Positions 17,124 to 26,402 of a DNA stretch of 57,312 nucleotides are shown piece by piece. The notes beneath the pieces are model-generated. The model did not search any database. It was not told where the DNA came from and saw only the letters and a list, made by a program, of their open reading frames with translations. The stretch is from Deltaproteobacteria bacterium. Lineage in GTDB: Bacteria; Desulfobacterota; Desulfarculia; JACQYL01. The stretch is taken from the NCBI GenBank assembly GCA_016208165.1, contig JACQYL010000046.1, forward strand, positions 1 to 57,312. Reading direction: 5' to 3'. The stretch's first letter is position 1, and each line of letters starts with the position of its first letter. The translations under genes and the position numbers were made by a program.

Positions 17124-19208
17124 TTATAGTCCTGCTTTGCGGATGTCGCACAGCAAGACTCGAAGACTCGTCGAACCCATGGCGGGATCGCAACTTTCAA
17201 ATGCGTTTTCCGTCAGGATATCGATATTGGAACGGTCCCATCCCAGGTCATCTTCGGCCTCCGGAAACCACCAGCCGTGATCCGCGGCAATGACTTCCCT
17301 GGGCACCCGATCCGTGAGCACCGCTTTTTGGATGACCTTTCCCCGGGGAGACTCGATGCTCACCCAATCTCCCTCACCGATGCCTTTGTCGGCCGCTGTA
17401 TCCGGATGGATCTCGACGAGGGGATCGGGCCGTTTGGACCTGAGGGGCCCGGGAACGCGGTTCTCGGTGTGAAAGAAGAATGGGATGCGCGCTCCGGTGA
17501 TCAGCTGGTAGGGGTAGCGTTTCGCCAATTCCGGGCTGCTCCAGGGAGATTCCGAAGGATCGAAGTAACCGGGCAGGGGATCGTAACCCAGCCTTTCGAG
17601 AATGCCGGAGGAGAATTCAAATTTGCGGGACGGGGTGCGAAAACCGCCTTCGCGGTATTTGCGGAACCGTCGTTCACCCTGCAAATACCCCCGTGCGCAG
17701 AACTCTTCCCAGGTGTGACCCGAGGGGGACAGGATCTCGTTGAGGGCGTCTTTTACCGTAGGCCACCAGAGAGCCGGATCGGTGCATCGTTTGCCCAGGT
17801 CGTTCAGGATCTCGTAATCGGAGCGGGCTTCGCCCACCTGGACCGCTTTTTGCCTAGCCACCACCCAGCCGTGGCGTTTCCACAAATCTCCTACATAGTC
17901 ATGTTCGAGCCACGTGGACGAGGGGAGCACGATGTCGGCTTCCCGCGCCGTAGGGGTCATGAAGAAGTCCGCGACTACGGTGAAATCCGACTTAACGAGC
18001 GCGGCTTTGACTTCGCGAGCGTTGGCCCGGGAAACAACCGGATTGGTGCTGATGAGAAACAGCCCTTTGACCGGGTAGGGTTTCTCCTCGAGGATCGCGT
18101 CCCACACGGCTTTGGGATTGAGAACCGCGATGAAGTCCGCCAGCCTGAATCGGTCTCCGCCCAGTCTTTTTGCGCGGGCTTCTTCACTCAGTCTACGATG
18201 CAAACCCAGCCTTGAAGCGTTGAACACCGGAGGATTGGGGTAAAAGACGTTGCCTCCCGGCCGGTCCAAGTTGCCCGTCATGGCCATGAGACACGTAAGC
18301 AGGCTGATCGTGTTCACGCAGTTTTTGGATTGCTCGAGAGCCACTCCCCAGTGGATGCCCGCAGGTTTGGTATTGGCGAAGAGCTCGGCGGCCGCCTCGA
18401 TTTCCGACGGGGCCAGACCCGTCTTTTCGGAAGCCCAGGACAGCGGGTACTCTTCAGCCCGTCGGCAAAAGGCGTCCCAACCGTGGGTATAGGCATCCAC
18501 GAACTCCTCGTCGTAGAGCTTTTTCCCGATGATCACGTCGATCATGCCCCAGGCCAGTGCTCCGTCCGTGCCGGGCCGCAAACGAAGCCAGATGTCGGCC
18601 TGGCCCGCAACCATGGATCGACGGGGATCCACGCAAATGATTTTGGCCCCCTGCTTCATGGCCTGAGCCAGGTACAGGCCTTTATACTCGTCCGGGTTGG
18701 AGACCAGCGGATTGGCCCCCCAGACGATGACGCAGGCCGGTCCGCCCTCGTAGTCCACCACGGGCAGATTGCCGCAACGGGCGATGCCAACGGCGATACG
18801 GGGTCCGTAGCACATGTGGCCGGCGGTGAGCACGTTGGGGGTTCCGAAGGTGTTGGCGAAACGGTAGATGAAGGCTTCGTTGTCACGGCCCGTGCCGTAA
18901 CCCACAACCAGTGATTCGGCTCCAAACCGATCCCTGATCCCAAGGAAACGCTCGGTGATTTCGTCATAGGCGTCGTCCCAGGATATCCGTTCCCACGATC
19001 CATTTTTTTTCCGTAACGGGTGGGTGAGCCTCTGGGGGTGATGGGTGATGGTATGGTACCGCTTTCCCTTGATGCACAGCCACCCCCGATTTACGGGACT
19101 ATCGGGATCCCCATTAATAGATCGTACCGTGTTGTCTTCGACGGTCACCAGAACTCCGCATCCGCCGTGGCAGCCCCTGCAGGCGCTTTTTACGATTCGT
19201 CCGGCCAT
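17124..19208 (-). CDS. Molybdopterin (Mo/W-bisMGD) oxidoreductase with [4Fe-4S] cluster
   Basis: The 694-residue protein has the N-terminal cluster motif C10-x2-C13-x3-C17 and C45, the alpha, beta and molybdopterin-dinucleotide-binding domains of the DMSO-reductase family, and Cys133 in AGHMCYGPR at the position of the metal-ligating Cys. There is no twin-arginine signal, so it is cytoplasmic. It resembles the branch holding thiosulfate/polysulfide reductases and acetylene hydratase. The residue after the second cluster Cys is His14, whereas acetylene hydratase uses Asp there, so that activity is not supported. GAGGAG lies six bases before the ATG. No electron-transfer partner gene adjoins it. 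It is divergent from the MerB-like selenoprotein gene with a 236-base shared region. Confidence 0.85.
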   Translation of the reverse strand: MAGRIVKSACRGCHGGCGVLVTVEDNTVRSINGDPDSPVNRGWLCIKGKRYHTITHHPQRLTHPLRKKNGSWERISWDDAYDEITERFLGIRDRFGAESLVVGYGTGRDNEAFIYRFANTFGTPNVLTAGHMCYGPRIAVGIARCGNLPVVDYEGGPACVIVWGANPLVSNPDEYKGLYLAQAMKQGAKIICVDPRRSMVAGQADIWLRLRPGTDGALAWGMIDVIIGKKLYDEEFVDAYTHGWDAFCRRAEEYPLSWASEKTGLAPSEIEAAAELFANTKPAGIHWGVALEQSKNCVNTISLLTCLMAMTGNLDRPGGNVFYPNPPVFNASRLGLHRRLSEEARAKRLGGDRFRLADFIAVLNPKAVWDAILEEKPYPVKGLFLISTNPVVSRANAREVKAALVKSDFTVVADFFMTPTAREADIVLPSSTWLEHDYVGDLWKRHGWVVARQKAVQVGEARSDYEILNDLGKRCTDPALWWPTVKDALNEILSPSGHTWEEFCARGYLQGERRFRKYREGGFRTPSRKFEFSSGILERLGYDPLPGYFDPSESPWSSPELAKRYPYQLITGARIPFFFHTENRVPGPLRSKRPDPLVEIHPDTAADKGIGEGDWVSIESPRGKVIQKAVLTDRVPREVIAADHGWWFPEAEDDLGWDRSNIDILTENAFESCDPAMGSTSLRVLLCDIRKAGL

Positions 19209-19379
19209 AACAGACTCCTCATCCGTTGCATTCCCTTTTGCTTCGATCCAGCAGTTTTGTTTTTCCTTTTCATATCAAGCAATTGCCTGACATTCAAGTT
19301 GAATCGGGTTGAACCGGCCATCCGAGCCCCCCGGATTTCTTTTTTATAACCGGATTGAGGAGCCGGTACATTTATCTAG

Positions 19380-19408
19380 TTGCCTGAGAAGGGGAAAGCT
19401 ACCATACT
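19380..19408 (+). promoter_or_regulatory. Candidate sigma-70-type promoter for the MerB-like gene
   Basis: TTGCCT (19380-19385) and CATACT (19403-19408) are separated by 17 bases, and each matches consensus at four of six positions. They lie 36 bases upstream of the start codon. This is a pattern match only. Confidence 0.3.
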
Positions 19409-19444
19409 GAATACTCAACGCCAATCAGAAAGGAGAAGCGCGAT

Positions 19445-20152
19445 ATGAGTGATCCGAGCATGTTGGACAAGACCTTCCATGTCGTCATGAAACGTATGGT
19501 GGAAACCGGCCAAGCCCCGTTCTATACGGAGCTGGCGCACGAACTCGGATTGTCGGTGGAAGAAGGGAGGAAACGACTCCACGAGCTGTTTTCCTCCCGC
19601 ATCGCCGGCTGGCTGCATCCGGGAACAGATCTTATCGTTTCGTTCGCCCCCTTCAACAACCTCCCCACCCAGTATCGCATCAGTGTCGACGGCCGACAAA
19701 ACTGGTTCGGGCAGTGAGGGTTCGAGTCGCTGGCGGTCAGCCGGCTCTTCCCCGGCAAAACAGTCCGGATCGATTTTCCCTGCCTGGATTGCGGTGGGCC
19801 GCTCCGGGTGGAAATGAAGGATGGGAAGGTACTCAACGCCGAGGCCCTAACATACATGGCCTACGTATCCGTGCCTTTCTGGAAATGGGTGGAAGACATC
19901 GCACACTCCTGAAGCACCATGAATCTCTTCCGGTCGGAAGAGCATATCCGGAACTGGGCTTCTTTTGCCCCCAACACCGAGGAAGGCGTCACTCCCTTGC
20001 CGGACATGGTCAAATTGTTCTCCGGGCCGTATTTCAGACGGCGTCTGGATCCGGATTACGTGTCTCACATGTCCGAGTATGCCCGGGACATGATCGGGAC
20101 CATGATCGAGATCGGAAAAACCGGTCCGTTCTGGAAGCGGCCCAAACCGTAG
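19445..20152 (+). CDS. MerB-like (organomercurial lyase family) protein with two selenocysteines, Sec91 and Sec156
   Basis: One continuous frame of 235 codons is interrupted only by TGA at 19715-19717 and 19910-19912. Residues 8-58 form the helical, winged-helix-like front domain of MerB. From YRISVDG onward the core follows MerB: the first UGA stands where MerB has catalytic Cys96, with Glu94 three residues later at the place of Asp99, and a CLDC pair (113, 116) at the place of Cys117. The second UGA stands at the place of Cys159, before MNLFRSEEHIRNWAS, which matches the MerB HVHFFAS...DWAS region. Both UGAs are followed by SECIS-like hairpins. AAAGGAG lies nine bases before the ATG. In MerB the two Cys cleave the carbon-mercury bond and bind Hg(II). 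Selenols would bind mercury more tightly or protonate faster. Whether the substrate is organomercury is inference. A twice-mutated pseudogene is the alternative, and I think it unlikely. Confidence 0.85.
19718..19753 (+). promoter_or_regulatory. Bacterial SECIS-like hairpin for UGA at codon 91
   Basis: Immediately after the first UGA, GAGTCGCTG (19724-19732) pairs with CAGC-GGCTC (19738-19747, one bulged C) in a nine-pair stem with apical loop GCGGU. Outer GGG/CCC pairing (19718-19720 with 19751-19753) can extend it. The loop starts 16 bases after the UGA and contains the GGU expected for SelB recognition. Confidence 0.7.
19925..19942 (+). promoter_or_regulatory. Bacterial SECIS-like hairpin for UGA at codon 156
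   Basis: CTCTTCC (19925-19931) and GGAAGAG (19936-19942) form a perfect seven-base-pair stem closed by the tetraloop GGUC. The loop begins 20 bases after the second UGA. The GGUC loop is the same as in the E. coli fdhF SECIS, and the distance is within the bacterial range. Confidence 0.8.
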
Positions 20153-20427
20153 GCACACGTGTGGGTCCGCGGAATGCGCTTGGGAATTCTTCTGCAAAGG
20201 AGATTTCCCAAAGCCTTCCCAACCATTTCCTGAAAACAGTTACCCCCGCGGGATGGCGTGAACCAACGGGGAGTCTCGAGACGAAGCGGTGGTGGACGGC
20301 GCAACCGCCTCAATCGACGATCGACACGTCGGTATGAACGGCCTCGTGGGCTTTCGTTCCAACAAGTTCATCAGAGGACTACATAAGATTAGAGATATTG
20401 AGGGAAGATCCGGCTGGGACCACTATT

Positions 20428-23400
20428 CTATGTAGCCATGTCGGATGGGTATTGCTTCTTTTCCAGGACCTCTCTAACCTTCCCCAGAAGATCCTTATTA
20501 AGAAAAGGTTTGGATATGAAGCCCGCCGCACCGGCCGCAAGCACATCTTTAATCTGACGGTCGGCCGAGTAACCGCTGGCAACGATCACCCGGGCCTTGG
20601 GGTCGATGGCCCGGATCTTCTTCAGGCATTTGAAGCCTCCCATGCCCGGCATGCCCAAATCCAATATCACCAGGTCCAGCGTACCCTTCTTTCTGCTAAA
20701 AATATCCAGCGCTTCCTCGCCGTTCCGGGCAGTGATGACGTCATAGCCCATCCTCTGCAGCATCTCGACGCCCAGGTCTCTCAACGCCGGCTCATCATCC
20801 ACGATCAGAATCCGCTCGCTGCCTCCGGCCGGCTCCGCGGCCGTCTCATCCGCCGGCGTATCCGCAGGAACTTCTGTTTCGTAAGCCGGCAGGTATATTC
20901 TGAACAGCGTCCCCCTCGATGGTTCGCTGTAACAGGAAATGTGACCGCCGTGGGTCTTCACTATTCCGTGAACCGTAGCCAGCCCCAGCCCGGTACCCTT
21001 GCCCACCTCCTTGGTGGTGAAAAACGGATTGAAGATCTGATCGAGCGTTTTTGAGTCCATTCCTATTCCGGTGTCCTGAACCTGCAGGAGCACGTAGGAC
21101 CCGGAACGCACTTCCACATGCTGTCGGCAATAATCCCGGTCCAGGTCGGCGTTGCCGGTTCTTATGACCAGCCTGCCCCCATCGGGCATGGCGTCCCTTG
21201 CGTTGCTCGCCAGGTTGACCAGCACCTGTTCTATCTGGCCGGCGTCCGCATTGACCTTTTTCAGGTTCTCCGTCAAGGACGTCTCAATACCGATGTTCTT
21301 TGGAATGGTCCGATCGAGCATCCTGACCGTCTCGACCACCTTCTCGTTGAGACTCAATGGTTTGAACTGGGCTTCGCCTTTCCGGCTGAACGTGAGTATC
21401 TGGCGCACCAAATTTTTCGCCCGTTCCGAGGCCTTGATGATCTGCTTGATTTCTTCGCTGTTGCTTTTCGCCTGACCGGCCAATTCCAGGGCCAGCTCTC
21501 CATACCCCATAACGGCGGCCAGGATGTTGTTGAAGTCATGGGCAATGCCCCCGGCGAGGGTGCCGATGGCTTCCATCTTTTGCGCCTGGCGAAGTTGGGT
21601 TTCCAGGTTGGATCTTTCCTCGGCGACCTTCTTGCTTTGAGTGATATCCAGGGCGGTAAAGACCATACCGGCCGACAAGTCCGAGGGGTCCAGAGGGGCG
21701 GAACTCAGCAGGACGTCCAACACCGTCCCATCCTTGCGCAGAAACTGCGATTCCACGGAGCCAAGACCTGTGGCGCGTACTGAGGTTTGCATTATGCACC
21801 CCACCCGGTCATACTCCTCCCGGCCGGTATAGAGGCGCCTGGACGGCATACCCATTAACTCCTCTGCCGAATAACCCGTCATCTCGCTCATTTTCTCGTT
21901 GGTCCATCCCAGGACCCGGTCGGGAACGCTCACCATTCCGATTCCAATGGGAGAAGCCTGGTAGATGGTGCGAAGGGTGGCCTCCCTATTCCTCAATTCT
22001 TCGTCCGCCCGCCTGAGTTCGGTAATATCCTGAACGGTCCCCTCGATCCTCACAGGGTTCCCGGCATCGTCGGAAATCAGTTCGGCTTTGGAGTGTATGA
22101 AACGGATTTCTCCGTCGGATAAGCGCCGGATCCTGAATTCCTGGTCATAGGTTTTTCCCCCGTCTTTGAATTCTTTCAGGGCTCGGTCCAGACGGGGTCG
22201 GTCTTCAGCCGTAACGGCCTTCTGCGCCTCTGCCAAGGGAAGTTCCAACGAAGACGTGGGTTCGAGGCCATAAACCCTGAAAGCCTCCTCGGATCCCCAG
22301 ACGACGTTGTTGGAAAGGTCCACCTCAAAGTTGCCCACATGGGCTACGCTCTGAGCCCTCTTGAGCCGCGCCTCGCTCGTCTCGAGTGCTTCCGCAGCCA
22401 GCTTGCGTTCCGTAATGTCGAAGGTGAGCACCACGATTCCCCGGACCTTGCCTCCCTCGCCGAAGTCGGGAACGTAATTGACCTTGGCCCATCGCCTTCC
22501 TTCCGCGAGACGAAACGCGTTTTCGTACGAGGCGGGTTCGCCCGCCCTCACTTTCTCGATGTGGGGCAGAGCAAACTGATAGTTGGTCTCCCCGATCAGG
22601 TCCTTGATGTGCATTCCGACAATCCGCTCACGCGGAACCTTGAACCCCTCCTCGAACTGTCTGTTGACAAAGTGGTAGCGGAGATCGTCCATTCCCACAT
22701 AAGCGATGTATGCCGGCAGGTTGTCCGTTATAAGGCGCAGTTCCTCCTCGCGGCGTTTGATCTCTTCTTCCGCACGCTTACGCTCAGTGATGTCCCGGGT
22801 TACCCCCAAAACCTGAGTTGCTTTTCCATGGGGGTCGGTGAGCAGAGTCGTTACGATCTCCGTCGGCACGATAGATCCGTCTTTACGGGGCTGATCGACC
22901 TGGATCGTATATATGCGGGCCGACCCGTCGCCCTCCGAGAGCGTGGCTATTCTTGGCATCAGGTTTTTGGACAGCAGACGAAAAGACTCTTTCGTTAACA
23001 CATGTTTCACGGGTTTGTTCATGACTTCTTCAGGAGAGTAGCCTCGCAGCCGCTGAATGGATGGACTTATATAACTGAACTTCTCCAAGGTAAGATCATA
23101 AAGCCATATGACGTCAGCCGTATTTTCCGATATCAGGCGATACCGTTCTTCGCTGCGGCGCAACGCATTCTCGGCCGCCAGACGTTCCTGCCTCTCCTCG
23201 AGCAGCCGGCGATTGGCCTCCTCCAGCCCGCGCAGGGCCACGGATTCCTTTTCGAGGGCTCCAGCCAGGTTACGGAAGACCACCGCGAGTGAAGTAGCCG
23301 TCAGGAAGTTGAGCATCAGGAAACTGATCGACAGCACCAGCCATTGCTGGTCGGTGACGGCGTAGCGGGCGATCCAGGAGAATTGGCCCTGGCTGAACAA

Positions 23401-23841
23401 CCACCAAGCTCCCAACAAGGTGACGACATTGAGAACCAGGGCGAGAGTCCCGGCCCTAAGCCCGAAAAACACCCCCGTCAGGACGGCAAATGTGAAGAAC
23501 CACACCAGCCAACCCGAGGCCGGCCCCACGGTCCATAGAACGATTGCGCCGACCAGATACAGCAGTCCGACGGCAATCTGGGCCCGAAGGCGGAAGGCGA
23601 GTCTGCGCCGGCACGCCACACCCACGATGAACCAGAGTACGGCCAGGGAATCCACCACGCCCAGCCGCCACCGATCCTCCTGATAGACAAAAGTTAACGA
23701 TACCAGGAGCGCGACCGGACCCAGGATAGCCCCCGTCAGGTACACAGCATTGAGTATCTGCTCGCGTCCCTCTGCGAGGCCGCTCGTCTTTTCCCAAGTC
23801 GTTTGAAATAAACCTTTAAACCAATTTTGCATAACCTTCAC
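20428..23841 (-). CDS. Membrane hybrid sensor histidine kinase with multiple PAS domains and receiver
   Basis: The 1137-residue protein has about six N-terminal membrane helices (30-190), a short coiled coil, four PAS domains (about 225-750; [10 protein letters not shown] and [10 protein letters not shown] linkers mark their ends), a HisKA/HATPase core and a C-terminal receiver. The phospho-accepting His is 768 in GGIAHDFNN. The ATPase has DTGIGMD and [15 protein letters not shown]. The receiver Asp is 1061 in [10 protein letters not shown]. The GTG at 23841 is the annotated start, but an ATG three codons later is equally possible and the SD is unclear. It probably relays signals through the attached receiver to a separate phosphotransfer protein. 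No cognate regulator is adjacent. It is divergent from the second kinase. Confidence 0.88.
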   Translation of the reverse strand: MKVMQNWFKGLFQTTWEKTSGLAEGREQILNAVYLTGAILGPVALLVSLTFVYQEDRWRLGVVDSLAVLWFIVGVACRRRLAFRLRAQIAVGLLYLVGAIVLWTVGPASGWLVWFFTFAVLTGVFFGLRAGTLALVLNVVTLLGAWWLFSQGQFSWIARYAVTDQQWLVLSISFLMLNFLTATSLAVVFRNLAGALEKESVALRGLEEANRRLLEERQERLAAENALRRSEERYRLISENTADVIWLYDLTLEKFSYISPSIQRLRGYSPEEVMNKPVKHVLTKESFRLLSKNLMPRIATLSEGDGSARIYTIQVDQPRKDGSIVPTEIVTTLLTDPHGKATQVLGVTRDITERKRAEEEIKRREEELRLITDNLPAYIAYVGMDDLRYHFVNRQFEEGFKVPRERIVGMHIKDLIGETNYQFALPHIEKVRAGEPASYENAFRLAEGRRWAKVNYVPDFGEGGKVRGIVVLTFDITERKLAAEALETSEARLKRAQSVAHVGNFEVDLSNNVVWGSEEAFRVYGLEPTSSLELPLAEAQKAVTAEDRPRLDRALKEFKDGGKTYDQEFRIRRLSDGEIRFIHSKAELISDDAGNPVRIEGTVQDITELRRADEELRNREATLRTIYQASPIGIGMVSVPDRVLGWTNEKMSEMTGYSAEELMGMPSRRLYTGREEYDRVGCIMQTSVRATGLGSVESQFLRKDGTVLDVLLSSAPLDPSDLSAGMVFTALDITQSKKVAEERSNLETQLRQAQKMEAIGTLAGGIAHDFNNILAAVMGYGELALELAGQAKSNSEEIKQIIKASERAKNLVRQILTFSRKGEAQFKPLSLNEKVVETVRMLDRTIPKNIGIETSLTENLKKVNADAGQIEQVLVNLASNARDAMPDGGRLVIRTGNADLDRDYCRQHVEVRSGSYVLLQVQDTGIGMDSKTLDQIFNPFFTTKEVGKGTGLGLATVHGIVKTHGGHISCYSEPSRGTLFRIYLPAYETEVPADTPADETAAEPAGGSERILIVDDEPALRDLGVEMLQRMGYDVITARNGEEALDIFSRKKGTLDLVILDLGMPGMGGFKCLKKIRAIDPKARVIVASGYSADRQIKDVLAAGAAGFISKPFLNKDLLGKVREVLEKKQYPSDMAT

Positions 23842-24194
23842 ATGTGTCCATCAAAAGCGAATCTCGCAAGAAGCAACGGAAAAGGCGCCGATACCCTGCA
23901 AAGAGACGGTTTCCGACAAAATCAATTTGAAAAGGGCTTGTAGCCTTAAATGAGGCATAGTATGTTCCCTGTACTCGACCAATCAACCGGACAAAGGGTC
24001 TTCAACTGCGCCTATCGCCGGCCGGCTTCGGAACGCCTCTCCGGAATGGCCGATCCACTCGACGCCACGCGCCACCTCTATAGCGGACTCAGAAGGATGA
24101 CCCTGATGGGCTGGTCGAAGCGGCTCAAACGCCTCACGCTATACGTATCGGTTGGGAAGCATGTCTCGTTAACTCATTTTTCGAAATCCGCAGC
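23842..24194. other. Divergent promoter region between two hybrid kinases
   Basis: The 353 bases separate two divergently transcribed sensor kinase genes and presumably hold both promoters. No gene or clear operator could be recognised. Confidence 0.4.
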
Positions 24195-26294
24195 ATGAAA
24201 TATAGATTCAGAGATCTGGTGGACGTGCCAAAACTCCAGGAGTTGACCGATGAGCTCTATCGCGCCACTGCGATCCCTTCTTCCATCATCACTATAGAAG
24301 GCGAGGTTCTCACCGGTTCGGGCTGGCAGAGAATCTGCACCGAATTTCATCGCCAACATCCGGAAATCGAACGAGAGTGCATTGAAAGCGACATCAGGAT
24401 AAGGAAAGGTATCGCCGACGGGGAACCCTTCGTCATTTACGAGTGTCCCCGCGGTCTCGTCGATGCTTCCTCGCCGGTAATCATCGAGGGGCAACATGTA
24501 GCCAACGTGTTTGCCGGTCAGCTGTTCATGAAACCGCCGGACGAAGACAAGGAGCGATTCTTCAAAGAGCAGGCCGGAAAATATGGCTTCGATGTAGAGC
24601 AGTACCTCGACGCCTACAGAGAAATTCCGGTACTTTCGGAAGAGAAATTCCGACACGCGCTTTCCTTTCTGGCCAAACTCGCCGAGCTGCTCGCCGGCAT
24701 CGGAATGGGCAGGATCAGGGAGTTGAACGCGATGGAGGAAGTACGCGACAACGAACGAAAATATCGTCGTTTGCTTGAGTCGACTAATACGGCGCCTTGG
24801 GAACTGGATCTGGCTACGAAAAGATTCAGCTACATGGGCCCCCAAGCGGAGACTCTCTTTGGTTATCCTCCGGAGTACTGGAAGGGATTGGATGATTGGA
24901 TCCGAACCCTTCACGAGGACGACCGCCGCCGAGCCGTAAACTTCTGCCTGGCGGAGACCAGGTCGGGGAGGGATCACACCGTTGAATATCGCATGATGTC
25001 CAAGGATGCCCGTCAGCTATGGATACGGAATGTGGTCTCGGTGGTGTCCGGACCGGAGGGGCCCGAGAAGTTGGTCGGCTTCATGCACGATATCACGGGT
25101 CAGAAAAGGGCGGAAGAAGAACGAGGGCGGTTGGAATCGCGACTTCGCCAATCGGAAAAGATGGAAGCGATCGGCACCCTGGCCGGAGGCATCGCTCACG
25201 ACTTCAACAACATCCTGGGCGCGATATTGGGCTATGCCGAGCTGACCCTGGACCAGACACCCGGTCACGGCGAGGCCCGGGAGAATTTGGAGGAAGTCAT
25301 CAAGGCCGCCAACCGCGCCAAGGAGCTGGTTAAGCGGATTCTGCTGTTCAGCCGGGCCGCCCATGAAGAGCGCAGGCCCATGGTGCTTGCCGAGGTTGTA
25401 AGCGAGGTGCTTAAACTACTGAGATCCGCGCTTCCCAGCACTATTAGGATAGAAGAGGATATTGAAGAGCAGACGGGCTCCATATTGGGCGATCCCGTTC
25501 AGATCCACCAGGTGGTGATGAACATCTGCACCAACGCTTACCATGCCATGCGGGAGCGTGGAGGCATGATATCGGTATCGGTCAGATCCGAACAAATCGA
25601 CCCGAAGGAAGCGGATGAAGTCAAAGGACTGCGCCCGGGTCCCTTTCTCAAACTGTCCATTAAGGACACCGGGTGCGGGATGGACCCGGAAACCCTCGAC
25701 CGTATTTTCGAACCTTACTATTCCACGAAAGGACTGGGCGAAGGTACCGGGCTTGGGCTGTCGGTCGTAAAAGGAATCGTGGCCAACCACGGAGGGGCCC
25801 TGAAAGTGGAAAGCAGAGTCGGAATGGGCTCCTGCTTCAGCGTCTATTTTCCTCGATTCGAAGAAAAGGCCGTCGAGCAGGATTGCGATAGCGACGAGAT
25901 CGTCCATGGCGCCGGACGCCTGTTGGTCGTCGACGATGAGCCTTCGTTGGCGCATCTTATGAAGCTTTATCTGGAAGAGGTCGGCTACGAGGTCCAGGCA
26001 ACCACCAGCAGCCTGGAGGCCCTGAACCTGTTTCGGGGCAGCCCGCAACGTTTTGATCTGATCATTTCAGATCAGACCATGCCGGGCATGACAGGGGCAA
26101 AATTGGCCGTAGAAACTCGCAGGATCAGAAAAGACATACCTTTCGCCTTGTGCACCGGCTACAGCGACGTAATAGACGAAAAGGGCGCGAAATCACTGGG
26201 GGTGGACGCGTTCATCTTAAAACCCATCGATTTTACTACGCTTTCACGAATTGTCCGGAACATCCTGGATACATCCAAACGAAGCTCCGACTGA
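24195..26294 (+). CDS. PocR-PAS hybrid sensor histidine kinase with receiver
   Basis: The 699-residue soluble protein begins with a PocR sensory domain (about 5-175; FRDLVDVPKLQELTDELYRATAIPSSI and YECPRGLVDASSPVI are typical), followed by a PAS domain (about 188-305), HisKA with His335 in GGIAHDFNN, an HATPase domain (DTGCGMD, GEGTGLGLSVV) and a receiver with Asp626 in LIISDQTMPG. PocR domains are thought to bind small hydrocarbon derivatives such as 1,3-propanediol. With no membrane segment it should sense an internal ligand. The ATG at 24195 has no clear SD, so the start is somewhat uncertain. No response regulator gene follows. Confidence 0.88.
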   Translation: MKYRFRDLVDVPKLQELTDELYRATAIPSSIITIEGEVLTGSGWQRICTEFHRQHPEIERECIESDIRIRKGIADGEPFVIYECPRGLVDASSPVIIEGQHVANVFAGQLFMKPPDEDKERFFKEQAGKYGFDVEQYLDAYREIPVLSEEKFRHALSFLAKLAELLAGIGMGRIRELNAMEEVRDNERKYRRLLESTNTAPWELDLATKRFSYMGPQAETLFGYPPEYWKGLDDWIRTLHEDDRRRAVNFCLAETRSGRDHTVEYRMMSKDARQLWIRNVVSVVSGPEGPEKLVGFMHDITGQKRAEEERGRLESRLRQSEKMEAIGTLAGGIAHDFNNILGAILGYAELTLDQTPGHGEARENLEEVIKAANRAKELVKRILLFSRAAHEERRPMVLAEVVSEVLKLLRSALPSTIRIEEDIEEQTGSILGDPVQIHQVVMNICTNAYHAMRERGGMISVSVRSEQIDPKEADEVKGLRPGPFLKLSIKDTGCGMDPETLDRIFEPYYSTKGLGEGTGLGLSVVKGIVANHGGALKVESRVGMGSCFSVYFPRFEEKAVEQDCDSDEIVHGAGRLLVVDDEPSLAHLMKLYLEEVGYEVQATTSSLEALNLFRGSPQRFDLIISDQTMPGMTGAKLAVETRRIRKDIPFALCTGYSDVIDEKGAKSLGVDAFILKPIDFTTLSRIVRNILDTSKRSSD

Positions 26295-26402
26295 AAGAAC
26301 TCCTTAGACAATCAAGAGGCAGGCAGCGAACTCAAAATGATGATTCAAACCGGCGACGCGAACTTATATTTACGAAACATCGAATGGGGAAGATCGAACC
26401 AT

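Noticed and set aside
19445-20152. Reading the MerB-like locus as a pseudogene with two nonsense mutations
   Set aside because: Both stops are UGA, no frameshift occurs, both match catalytic Cys positions, and each has a SECIS-like hairpin at the right distance. Random decay would not give this combination.
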